A stretch of 21,269 bases of DNA, from positions 1 through 21,269 of the forward strand of contig QANT01000959.1 of assembly GCA_003254885.1 (NCBI GenBank), in the 5' to 3' direction. The position numbers and the translations under genes are program-made. The stretch's first letter is position 1; the number at the start of each line of letters is the position of its first letter. The notes beneath the pieces are model-generated. The model was not told where the DNA came from and did no database searches. It worked only from the letters and a program-made list of their open reading frames with translations. Positions 9,704-18,421 of this stretch are shown piece by piece. The DNA comes from Purshia tridentata (taxonomy: Eukaryota; Streptophyta; Magnoliopsida; Rosales; Rosaceae).

Positions 9704-10206
9704 CAACCGAATATGCTAAAAGGGTATCCAAAGATTCGTGTGTGAGAGAGGCTAAGATTTTTTGGGAAAGTTCCCATTTTCAGAAAAAAAAAAAGATTTG
9801 AGGAAGATAATGAATAGTGCAAAATGAAAACCCATTAAAAATAATGTGGGCTAGAGAATAAATAAGGAGAGGAAAGGCCTAATCATAAGGAGTCAGAAAA
9901 TCAAACATGTGCAAATACCCATTTAGGAGAGTGACCCACATGAAAGACTCTCAAACAACCGAATATGCTAAAAGGGTATCCAAAGATTCATGTGTGAGAG
10001 AGGCTAAGATTTTTTGGGAAAGTTCCCATTTTCAGAAAAAAAAAAAGATTTGAGGAAGATAATGAATAGTGCAAAATGAAAACCCATTAAAAATAATGTG
10101 GGCTGGAGAATAAATAAGGAGAGTAAAGGCCTAATCATAAGGAGTCAGAAAATCAAACATGTGCAAATATCCATTTAGGAGAGTGACCCACATGAAAGAC
10201 TCTCAC
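9704..10206. repeat. Tandem duplication, two 252-bp units, ~98% identical
   Basis: CAACCGAATATGCTAAAAGG begins at 9704 and again at 9956, and TGAAAGACTCTCA ends the units at 9953 and 10205. The offset is a constant 252. I count about four substitutions between copies. Both lie inside LTR copy B, in the part corresponding to about 4560-4850 of copy A, which has the sequence only once. Confidence 0.95.
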
Positions 10207-11409
10207 GTGGGATCACTTAAATTCATAAGATAGTATGTGCAGTTCCCGTGCCAGAAAAATGCAGTATATAATATGTCATAAACTAGTCAAAATATGCACT
10301 TTTCTGTAAAAATGTAATATTGTGTGAAATGCATAACATGGGTATTACCTTAGGCATGTGAGATGTAAAATCAGTTGTGTAGTCTTCATTTCACACTCAT
10401 ATGATCCTAACTTAATCTAGAGCTTGTATGAGATTCAAATTTAAAATGATTACAAGCTGTTTTGTCAAGGAAATTGCCAATAAAAACATTGAAACTAACA
10501 AAGTGAGAAACTCAAACTCTACTTGGCGGTGTAAATAAGTGAAGGAAGGTGGTCTTGTATATATATATGCATTTGGGGGTTGAGATGGTTCACTAAATCT
10601 CCAATGTGGGATAGGGGTTTCACACAAAATCAACCAAAAAGGAGGAAAAAGAAGCTGAAATTTGTACCGGGTCGAGAGAGATCTGCAGGTCGAGAAGTGG
10701 ACTTTTTGTGAAAAGAAACAGGTGGGAATTGCAGGTCAAAGTGATGAGCTGAAGCAGGTCGAGACGCGAGTCACAAGGCCCACCCAGCTGTTACCGGGTC
10801 ACCCAAGTGATGGACGGCTCAAATTAAATGGACTTTAATGAGGCCAAACGGTCGAGAGTAAATTGTGGGTCTTGATCCCATGCGACTTGATACACTCCTC
10901 ACTCCGTGCGCTTGCAGCATCAGCGCCACTAGATGCCGCTTCAAATGCGCTGGACAAATCTACGCGCTCCACGTGTGCGCTATCAACATTTCTTTTCTTT
11001 TCCAATTTTTTATAATTTCTCCACTTCAAAAATTCACCAAAAATATATCCGAGCTCCATAAAATCTCCCAAAAATTCCTACAAACTGGTCTCACTGAGGA
11101 TTATTTACCTATGTCCTCAAAACTTTATTTTGATTTCCAAAATTTTTACATTAAACCCAACTCTTCCAAAATAATTTTTTAAAAATTAGATAATATCCTA
11201 AAATGATTATCCAACTTTAAAAATTTATAACTCTTTCATCTTAATTTCATTTTCAATGATAATATCATTATTCTCAATGAACTGAGCTCTACGCTACCAA
11301 GGGCTCACCTTAGTAACTTGGTCTTCAGAAAAATTTGTAAACTCTAAAAAATTAACTTAATTTCTAATTAAGAGAAAAAATACAATACTGAAAATTCTGG
11401 GATCTCACA
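10207..11409 (-). promoter_or_regulatory. Putative LTR promoter region of copy B
   Basis: On the minus strand the order is TGTGAGATCCC (11409), a GC-richer block at 10990-10660, CCCACATTGGAGATTTAGTG (about 10605) and an AT(AT)n TATA-like element near 10560. Plant LTRs often have such a CCCACATnGGA block just before the TATA box. Transcription would run toward lower coordinates. The open frames at 10835-11071 (minus) and 10865-11182 (plus) lie here, match no family and overlap each other, so I do not call them. Confidence 0.4.
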
Positions 11410-12257
11410 ATTGCAGCATGTGTAACTTCTCTTTTTCATATGTGGGTGACTACTTCTTGAATACCTTAAAATAACCTCCTAGTGGTGTGCCAACAGGCTT
11501 AGCATTCTCCATGTTGAATCTACTAAGAACTTTCTCCACATACTCAGCTTGTGAAAGCTTTAGAGTACCATTCAACTTATTTTTGCTGATTCTCCTCCTA
11601 AGGATTTGCCTTGCCTCATCCAAATCTTTTATAGAAAACTTCTTTGATAACTACTTCTTTAGATTTTTAATCTCACTCATATTTGGCCCTGCAATAAGAT
11701 GATATAACCATTGTCAAACCTTTTGTAGTAGCTGCAATGGTCTACTTGACATCTTGTGCAGCCATTGCCACACATAAAGCCATCAAAAAATTTATACTAC
11801 TGCATGCCTTGGGGCCTGCTTCAAGCCATGTAGACTTTTCTTTAGTTTGCATACTAATTCCTCTCTGTTAGGTGTTATGAATCATGTGGCTGCCTCATGT
11901 GTATGTCCTCCTCTAAGTCACCATGGAGAAAAGAAGTCTTGACGTCTAGTTGCTCCAAATACAAGTTCTCAACTACTACCAAACTCAAAACCAATCTAAA
12001 TGTTGTTAGCTTCACAATAGGTGAAAAGATCTCATTATAGTCTACCCCCTTCTTTTGCTAAAACCATTTCACTACTAGTCTTTCCTTGTACCTCATGCTT
12101 CCATCTATCCACTTTGATTTGATCAACCCACTTGTTCTGCAATGGCCTTTTATTCCCATGTTTGATTAGACATGAGGGAGTTCATCTCTTTTTTCATTGC
12201 AAGTTCCCACTTGACAAGATCACCAGTATGCATTGCTTTCTCATAAGATTCAAGTTC
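11410..12257 (-). pseudogene. Copia reverse transcriptase fragment (copia no. 2)
   Basis: On the minus strand from 12257: GELESYEKAMHTGDLVKWEL (pre-RT linker), NQTWE, KKGVDYNEIFSPIVKLTTFR, LDVKTSFLHGDLEEDI (contains the first catalytic Asp), LKKSLHGLKQAPR, then LIAGPNMSEIKNLKK, KDLDEARQILRRRIS, and LSQAEYVEKVLSRFNMENAK. This is the standard Ty1/copia RT order. The family's catalytic YVDD just before LIxG is missing: FDNGYI runs straight into LIAGPNM. Stops and frameshifts are frequent. The reading breaks at 11410, where an LTR starts, and at 12257, where the solo LTR's target-site duplication begins. Confidence 0.85.
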
Positions 12258-12262
12258 ACCAC
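12258..12262. repeat. Target-site duplication, left copy (ACCAC)
   Basis: ACCAC directly precedes the LTR start TGTCACACC and is repeated exactly after the LTR end at 14091-14095. Five bases is the normal duplication length for LTR-retrotransposon integrases. Confidence 0.95.
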
Positions 12263-14090
12263 TGTCACACCCCGACCCTCGGGCACGTGACTAAAAACTG
12301 TTTCCTGCAACTGTGGGCCCCTTTTTCTGAAACTGTGAGCCATTAATATAAAATAATTTACTGAACCCGCTGTAAATTTCAAAAGCACGTTTATAAAACC
12401 AAGCCGTGAAACTTTTTATATGAAAATCAAATTGTAAAATCAAGTTCGAAGAAACTGCTGGTCCCACTACCTTGTCTTCGCTCCACCGTCTCCTCAGCCT
12501 GCTAACCTGCAAAACCAAATCCTGCACCCAACCACAGGTGCACCGGGTTTAAACACAAACCCGGTAAGCTCACTAGAGCTCGTATGAGTGAAACTACTGT
12601 AAACCTCAAGTTAAACTCAATTAAAATAATCAGTCACAATCCATTTTAAGCCTCGAATCACAATCAGTTTACAGACCAGAAATTTCAATCCTTAACCTGA
12701 TCACCAATCCTCTAACCAATCCAATTTACTGTCCCAATCTGTAATACCTCAATTATCCTCACTTGATCCCCTAATCTGGAAATCACCGGGAATTACACCA
12801 CAAGTTCCTGACTTAGAATCCCACTAAATTCTCCAATAATCTTAGAATCCTCGATATCCATTCAGAACCAACTTAAACCTCAACTAATCCTTTAACCCCG
12901 AATAACCTTTAAACTGACGGGATTCCCAATCCTAATTCTATAACCCTCTTAACTAGCAACCAGCAAACAAACACGCAAGCACACAAGGCAAGCAAGTAAC
13001 TGAACTTAAATTAACTCACAAAACTGAACTAATTCACTCACTGTGACCACGCGAAACTGAACTATCCTTCGTGACTCCTTTGCACGGATTTCAAAATCGG
13101 GCAGCACAATGGCATCGGAAATACAATTCCCGAGCCAACGTACGTGTTAAGACCAGACAACCAAACAAGACAAAACAGTGTTCACAACCGAGCCAACAAT
13201 CACATAAACGGGCGGGAACCACCACACACGGTGGCTGCCCGACCCTCGGAAAACACACGGAAAGTCTGAGAAACTCACCCAAACTCAAAACCCAAAACCT
13301 TAAGCGTCAAAAATAGGCTACACAGCCACGTAGAGGAGATCGAGAGGATCAATTCTCAAACCTGGGTCGACGGCCAAAAGTGGCCGGAAAAGGAAGAAAA
13401 CTAGCCGGAAAGCCGCCGGCCTCCCTAGCTTCGATCCGCTGCCCATGGCGGTCCAACGGCGAAATCAAACCCACCAACACGCTGGGCTCGACAAGTAGAG
13501 AAGATCTGGGCAGGTGGGAGGTCGCGTCGTCGCCGGAATCGCCGAGATCACCGCCGATCACCCACGGTGCGCGATTTGGGTCTCTCTTTCCGAGCTGTTT
13601 CACCGGCAGCCGCCACCACAGGAAGGAAGAGGGGAGAGAGGCGAGCACGGCGAGCCGAAGATCGGCTCCAGCCGCCGCCGGACGCGCCCCCATACGCCGG
13701 CGGAAGTCGCGGCTGGGTGAGAGGCTCGCGAGAGAGAAGGACGCGTCGGGAGAGAGGAAAGAGAAACTGAGGTGTTTATGGGGTTTTGGGCTTTTTAAAA
13801 ATCAACTTTTTCAAAATTACCAACTTGCCCCTCTCTTCACACGTCCGTAACTTCTAAACCGTAGCTCCGTTTGACGCGTGCTACGCACTCGTGTGGACGA
13901 GACCTTTCCAACGAACCCAAGGTCAACGCAAAAAGTCCTCCCAAACAAAAAGTCAACTTTTGCCCCCAACTTTAAAAGTCAAACTTTAAAATTTGAAAAA
14001 CGCACAAAACGTTTTACCTCCCAAATTAAAATCTCGAAAACCTTTTTAAAAAGCTTTTCAAAACCACTTTGGAAGGTACGGGGTGTTTCA
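12263..14090. mobile_element. Solo LTR, 1828 bp, probably Ty3/gypsy
   Basis: It starts TGTCACACCCCG and ends CGGGGTGTTTCA, so the ends form the inverted pair TGtcACACCCCG / TGaaACACCCCG. A perfect 5-bp target-site duplication (ACCAC) flanks it. No gag, pol or primer-binding site is present, as expected when two LTRs recombine and delete the interior. The copia reading on both sides confirms the limits. The stretch 13330-13770 is strongly GC-rich compared with its surroundings. Open frames there (13349-13693 minus, 13380-13850, 13514-13720 and 13567-13770 plus) overlap in four frames because GC-rich DNA has few stops; I see no domain in them. Orientation of the parent element is not certain. 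Confidence 0.9.
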
Positions 14091-14095
14091 ACCAC
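14091..14095. repeat. Target-site duplication, right copy (ACCAC)
   Basis: Exact copy of 12258-12262, immediately after the terminal TTTCA of the solo LTR. Confidence 0.95.
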
Positions 14096-14280
14096 CTTTA
14101 GTTAAATAAAGAAAATTCATTCAAGGAGAATGCTTAGAAATCCATGCAGATTTTCTCAAGGTGAAAGAGGGGTGCCTGGTTCTATTTCAGGGATTGCAAC
14201 ATCAGGAGCTATTTCTTCTTGTGTAGTTGCTTCTTCAAAATCACTTTGGAACCTTTTGGGAACATCAATTAAGGAAAAAA
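14096..14280 (-). pseudogene. Copia IN-RT linker (continuation of copia no. 2)
   Basis: The minus strand reads DVPKRFQSDFEEATTQEEIA and then VAIPEIEPGTPLSP, an acidic, proline-containing linker of the kind found between integrase and RT in copia pol. It continues after the solo LTR into GELESYEKAM at 12257. The domain order and strand agree with the RT at 11410-12257, so the two pieces are one element interrupted by the solo LTR. Confidence 0.6.
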
Positions 14281-14351
14281 AAAAAACAACAAATGGAAGA
14301 AAGAAAGAAAAGAAAACCTAGCAGTAATACTGAATCATTGATGTAGAACGA
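14281..14351. other. A-rich junction
   Basis: An A-rich run (14275-14315, with AAGAAAGAAAAG) separates the copia linker from the following sequence. Nothing is coding. It may mark the break point of the copia element. Confidence 0.3.
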
Positions 14352-14435
14352 ATGGCCGAGAAGTTCGAGGAGCAGATGGATCGCTATGCCACAAAGGGGG
14401 GCAAAAAGGCCACAACAGGTTTTGATTTCTACTAG
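14352..14435 (+). CDS. Unassigned 27-codon open frame, possible exon remnant
   Basis: ATG at 14352 to TAG at 14433-14435 encodes a charged, well-composed peptide: MAEKFEEQMDRYATKG, then GKKATTGFDFY. The frame is open upstream as well, back to a stop at 14331, giving IIDVER before the Met. The amino-acid mix (amphipathic start, basic Gly-Lys patch, aromatic end) looks more like a protein C terminus than the low-complexity chance frames around it. I do not recognise the family. It could be the last exon of a captured or degraded gene, or chance. No promoter or neighbour supports expression. Confidence 0.2.
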   Translation: MAEKFEEQMDRYATKGGKKATTGFDFY

Positions 14436-14479
14436 AAGGCGCCGTAGAGTCAAAATATAGGCAAATTATATATCAAATT

Positions 14480-14800
14480 GAAGGGAATTGCGAGACGAGT
14501 GCAAAACACAACTTAAGTATGGGCTTTTCTGAGCATCCGAGGTCGTTTAGGGCCTTAAAACAGCATTTTAAGTTTTAGGCCATTTTATTAATTTGTCTTT
14601 GTTTTATTTGGGTCCATTATAGCTCACAGGCCTTAATTATGTTGTCGTTTTCATTTTAGGGTTTTGGAAAATGTATTTAAACTATTTTTCTAGTTGTGAA
14701 ACATTTAGTTAGAATTTTGAATAAATTGGGTTGTATCTCTCTCTTCCTAGTGGATCCCAGATTTTCTTGTTAGAATTAACACTAATTTTCCCTATTCTCT
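14480..14800 (+). mobile_element. Possible LTR fragment
   Basis: GTCGTTTAGGGCCTTAAAAC, then GTTTTATTTGGGTCC, TTTTAGGGTTTTGG and a TATA-like GTATTTAAAC at 14672-14681, followed by GAATAAATTGGG (14719-14730), have the order of a plant LTR U3-R region (TATA box then polyadenylation-like AATAAA). No termini or duplications were found, so the limits and family are open. Confidence 0.3.
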
Positions 14801-15493
14801 TTTATAAGCATAGTTCACCGCGTCAAACATAACCACAAGTTAATGGAGCTTCTATTAATTCTCTCATTAAAACACAAACCCTAAGGAGGTAAACGGCAAT
14901 TAGCCCATTAAACTACCATTATGTTGAATTAAGGAACCAAAGTGGCTTCTCCTCTAATACAAACTAATAAAATGAGACTTCATTTGTGAATGCGTATTCA
15001 GGTACAAGTTGACCCAAGTGAAAGGAGAAATTCTAATTTCTAACATCAGATTTATAGATTGCTTTTTGAATCCATAGAATATCACCAACATACATCAGTA
15101 ATTCTGGTGGTATTCACCCAAATTCAATTGTACCAGCAAGCATATATTTTCCGAAGGATTACAAAGCACTTCTAGAAGCTGTGGAATATTCCTACACAAT
15201 CACAACAGTGTGTTGGTCTACTGGAATGGCTGGGACAAATGGGCTGATAAAATGTCTTGAAATGAGCTTGAGTAGCAGGAGAACCAGGGTTACGATCTTA
15301 TTAAGATCACAAGATCACAAGCCATGAGTCTGCTTGCCCCAGATTTTCTCAAACTTTAAACAAGTTAAATTGAAACTTAACATATCCAACTTGAAAATGG
15401 AAATGCATAAACGCGGATGAGGCTTTGGAGACAGAAAGTTGATCCACCAAGAAACCACACAGCACTGCAACAATCATGGAATTAATGGATTTA
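14801..15493 (-). other. Intergenic DNA including the 3' UTR of BUBR1
   Basis: The minus-strand region just below 15494 is the 3' untranslated part of BUBR1. I see no canonical AATAAA close to the stop, so the cleavage site cannot be placed. Between about 15125 and 15340 the plus strand has a frame reading FPKDYKALLEAVEYSYTITT that I cannot assign. An imperfect palindrome around GATCTTATTAAGATC lies at 15295-15309. Nothing else is supported. Confidence 0.4.
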
Positions 15494-18421
15494 TCATCTA
15501 GGAAGGCTGTTTGGAGGGAAATTGCGTAATGGATCCTCCCTCAACAACTCCGTTTCCCTGCACAAAACAACATTAGGAATGATGATTACCAATTGAAACA
15601 GACAGCTTATTAGATTTTAAACCAAAATTCTTAGACAAACTCATGCTTACTTTTTGAGGTCTTGCTCATCCCCCTGTCGAAGCTGCAAGGTTGAAGACTT
15701 GGCAGCCTCAACATTCATTCCGTGTGTCCTGGAAAGAAAATTGTAACAAGCAAATAAATAATAATGCGATGAAATGAATTGATTTGCAAGAGAACCCCTG
15801 CCCTTCATATTTTATTAAACTTCTGAAAATATCACAAAAACTGCTCTAGATTGTTACAGAAATTTGTCGTATGGGATCAGGTTTTCGGGATAAGATAAGT
15901 TACCAAGATAGGTTAACAACATAAAACAATAATAATAATAATAATAAAACTAATTGTTAGACCAAATGAAAACTGTCATATTACTCACTCTTCACATTGT
16001 TCATCAACAAAAACCTCAATACAAGCACCACTAGCACCTGCTCCACCAGTTCTAGACCCAGGTTTCTGAGGAATCTGAAAGAATTAAACCTTAGTTACAG
16101 TTTGATAACTCGCTGTGAGGATATCAAAGTATCAAATTTTCCATCAATTATATATTGGAGCAGAAGAGGTAGAAACCTTGTATGTTGTCCACTTGGTAGG
16201 GATTGCATTATTTTCTTTATTTCTCTCTGTTTTAGGTCCAAGGGTGCGCCAAGAATTCTGGTCTGGATGTTGATGTGAGCCAATATCAACAGAACTTGAA
16301 TCTTTGTAAATGCTAATTGGAGCTGAGACGCCAGCCCTAAAACGCAAGGATTACATATGAGCTCGTGCACCAGTTTTCTAATAGCTCATAAATATAAATA
16401 GCATGCCCACAGGCAAAACAAGTATGTGCATATTGATTGAGCATCACATTAAGTAAATGGAAGAAGAATGACAAAGAGAATAAGAAAGAGAAATGAAGGA
16501 TCTGACTAATGGAACGAATACAGTCATGAGTAATATAGAAAAATAATACAAAACCCAACTAACCAAAAGGAAGTTTATAAGTCCAGAGAAAAAAAAAATC
16601 ACAACATAAATTTCAGTCACCAGAAAAGTTGAACTTAATTAATCTGCCCCATTATTTTAGAAAGACCTTTATTCCAAGAATATAAGGAATAATGGCATCA
16701 AGATGTGTTCGAAGTCACTTTCACTGCATATTAAAGAAACCAAACAGATAATGCTCAGCTTCTAGGTACCTTACTATCAATTTCTATTTTCAAGAAAAAG
16801 AAACTGAAAGAGAAAACAATAACAAAAACTCATTCAGCAGCTTCTTTTGAAATCAAATTTCTTGTGCAATGACAAACTATCAAAACTGGCATAATTGAAC
16901 TGATAATGGACATACAACTTATTTGGGTTTAGGTGGTAAGTTGACAGGTTTCTGGTTCATTACTATTCAGGAAAAATAATTTTTTAGAATAATCCAACTA
17001 ACCAAGAGAAAATAAATTATATGAAACTCCATATGCTCACCTGTCTCGCTTCAAATTGTTCCTCGACAGATCAGAGCTCTTCATGGTCTGCATTCCTGCA
17101 ACATCTCTAGGAATTATATAATGCAGGGATACACTAATCCAGAAAATAGCAATGGAACTTACGATTTTCTCCCCTTGAAAGGAGAGTTCCAAAGCTCCGT
17201 GTAGGCAAACGTTTCTCCATTACATCCTCCTAAAAGTTCAAAAAGATGGAAGACTAAATGGCTTGTACAAAACCAATACTAAAATATGCTCGTGCAGAAA
17301 GAGTAAATGGGTTTTCATACCTCTGAAGCTTTTGGCATTCTCATTGAACGAGCAAGAAATTTCCTAAACGCATCCTTCAATTTTTCTATGGGCTGAGCAT
17401 TCCTGTAATGGAATAATTAATGCAGCTCTACAATGTGTATGAAACATGAAAAACGAGACATCAAATTCAACAGAAGGTAACCTAGATATCCCAAGATTAA
17501 ATATTTCATTGGCAGCTTTCGTTTTATTCTTGGATTCCATTAGCAAAGCATGTGATATGTAGAACTCAGAATGTGTCTTGCCAATTTCATTTGCATCGAG
17601 AAAACTGTAGATGACTTGAGCATCCGCACAATTTTCAGCCTGCAGAATGAATTTCATTCACAACATTACATGAATCAACTGAGGGTCTAAAACTGGCACT
17701 TACAAGGCTAAAACTAGAAAGAAAGTAATGTTAAATTTGAACATGAGAAAGGAAAAGAACCCACATATTCCAACCAGACTTTGAGATAGCGGAGATCATC
17801 CTTGTAGCGATCTGAATGCCAGAATGTGCGCACACATTGCTCGTATATCACAACCAATCCGGAGCTATCTCCACCAGGTGGAAATGCTTCCTGAACCCAC
17901 TTGATGCACCTTTCAGAGAGAGACAAAGACAGAAAATTGAAGGAAAATTTAAATTTTTTTGTGCAACAAGTTGCAACACCCAATTTTCAAAATGGAAAAG
18001 ATGGAAATGAAATGATTGAAATGGGAGAGGAGAGAGTAGTAGCGAGTACTCACTCAAGCCATGGGTGGAGAGGATCATCTCCTTGATACTCGTCAATGGC
18101 TTGAATCAACTGCCTAATATTTAAAAAGGAATAAAAATCAAGATGAAGGCCTTTATATAAAACAGCGTGCAAGTGTAGGAACATGAAGTTTGAAGAAGAA
18201 GAAGAAGACCTTCGTTGGTCAAAGAGGGACTTCTTGAGTTGATTGTCGGTGTGAGATTTGAGAGCGTCGTTCAAGATGGCAACTTTGCGGCCTCTCTTCA
18301 AGGGCCGTACATTCTCCTTAAACAGCTCCCACTCGTTCCCTGTCTCTCGCTTCGATGCCAAAAACTCCGTCTCTGGGTCCAACCTCTCCACTTTCTCTAT
18401 CTCAACTCCACCATCTTCCAT
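15494..18421 (-). CDS. BUBR1: Spindle-checkpoint protein BUBR1/MAD3 (BMF2 type), 11 coding exons, 388 aa
   Basis: Exons (minus): 18421-18210, 18113-18054, 17909-17765, 17639-17482, 17402-17321, 17229-17163, 17095-17041, 16336-16177, 16074-15989, 15728-15651, 15557-15494. All introns are GT/AG, phases agree, and the sum is 1167 nt with stop TGA. Start: ATG at 18421 has A at -3 and G at +4, with an in-frame TGA 9 nt upstream. The product is the MAD3-like subunit of the mitotic checkpoint complex, which restrains CDC20-APC/C until kinetochores attach. Seen: KEN box 1 at 35-37 in FKENVRPLKRGR, the Mad3/BUB1 homology TPR region over about 28-195 (IDEYQGDDPLHPW, CIKWVQEAFPPGG, RYKDDLRYLKVWLEY, NEIGKTH, ANEIFNLGIS), KEN box 2 at 300-302 in ERNKENN, IEVFVDE near 332-338, and a conserved C terminus LRNFPPNSLPR. 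There is no kinase domain, as in plant BMF2. Length agrees with the plant family (about 390-400). Confidence 0.95.
15928..15947. repeat. (AAT)n microsatellite in BUBR1 intron 9
   Basis: About six to seven AAT units lie inside the 260-nt intron 15729-15988. It is non-coding and not near a splice site. Confidence 0.9.
16337..17040 (-). other. BUBR1 intron 7, 704 nt
   Basis: This is by far the longest intron of the gene (others 67-260 nt). It starts CAG/GTGAGC at 17040 and ends TTTTAG/GG at 16337. It is AT-rich and I see no transposon ends, RNA gene or open frame of note inside. The minus frame 16337-16558 is poly-Phe/Leu low complexity. Confidence 0.8.
18114..18209 (-). other. BUBR1 intron 1: 96 nt, stop-free and in frame
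   Basis: Donor CGAAG/GTCTTC and acceptor ATTAG/GCAG. The donor lies in a TTC (GAA on plus, 18193-18207) microsatellite and is weak after the GT. The length is a multiple of three and the frame stays open, so exon 1, this intron and exon 2 form one continuous reading frame to 18054. Splicing is inferred because plant BUBR1 proteins go directly from the basic KSxxxQRR segment to xLIxAIDEY, and the intron peptide (a Ser run, then hydrophobic residues) matches nothing in the family. Confidence 0.75.

Larger units (their letters stand above)
8147..11409 (-). mobile_element. Long LTR or LTR-bearing element, copy B (minus strand)
   Basis: On the minus strand this starts TGTGAGATCCCAG at 11409, a normal gypsy-type LTR start, exactly where the copia RT reading breaks off. 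It contains CCCACATTGGAGAT (about 10605-10592) followed by a TATA-like TGCATATATATATACAAG (about 10570-10553), as in LTR promoters. From 10400 down to 8147 it is the inverted relative of 4375-5860. The LTR has grown by two internal tandem duplications. The inner end is not clear: I see no terminal CA plus primer-binding site near 8147. No gag or pol domain belonging to it is in the window, and gypsy affiliation is inference from the LTR alone. Confidence 0.5.

Noticed and set aside
10835..11182. Overlapping plus (105 codons) and minus (78 codons) frames
   Set aside because: Both are within the LTR upstream of its TATA-like element, overlap each other and show no family resemblance.
4375..11409. 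The 7-kb block as a single DNA transposon with giant terminal inverted repeats
   Set aside because: The right copy extends ~1 kb beyond the homology and has an LTR-type start with TATA-like box. I find no matching outer ends, and no target duplication (ATTGC at 11410 is not repeated near 4375).
13349..13850. Overlapping open frames of 67-156 codons on both strands
   Set aside because: They lie in the GC-rich part of the solo LTR, overlap in several frames and show no domain. Scarcity of stops in GC-rich DNA explains them.
14878..14886. Telomere-like AACCCTAAG
   Set aside because: A single unit without an array; chance in AT-rich DNA.
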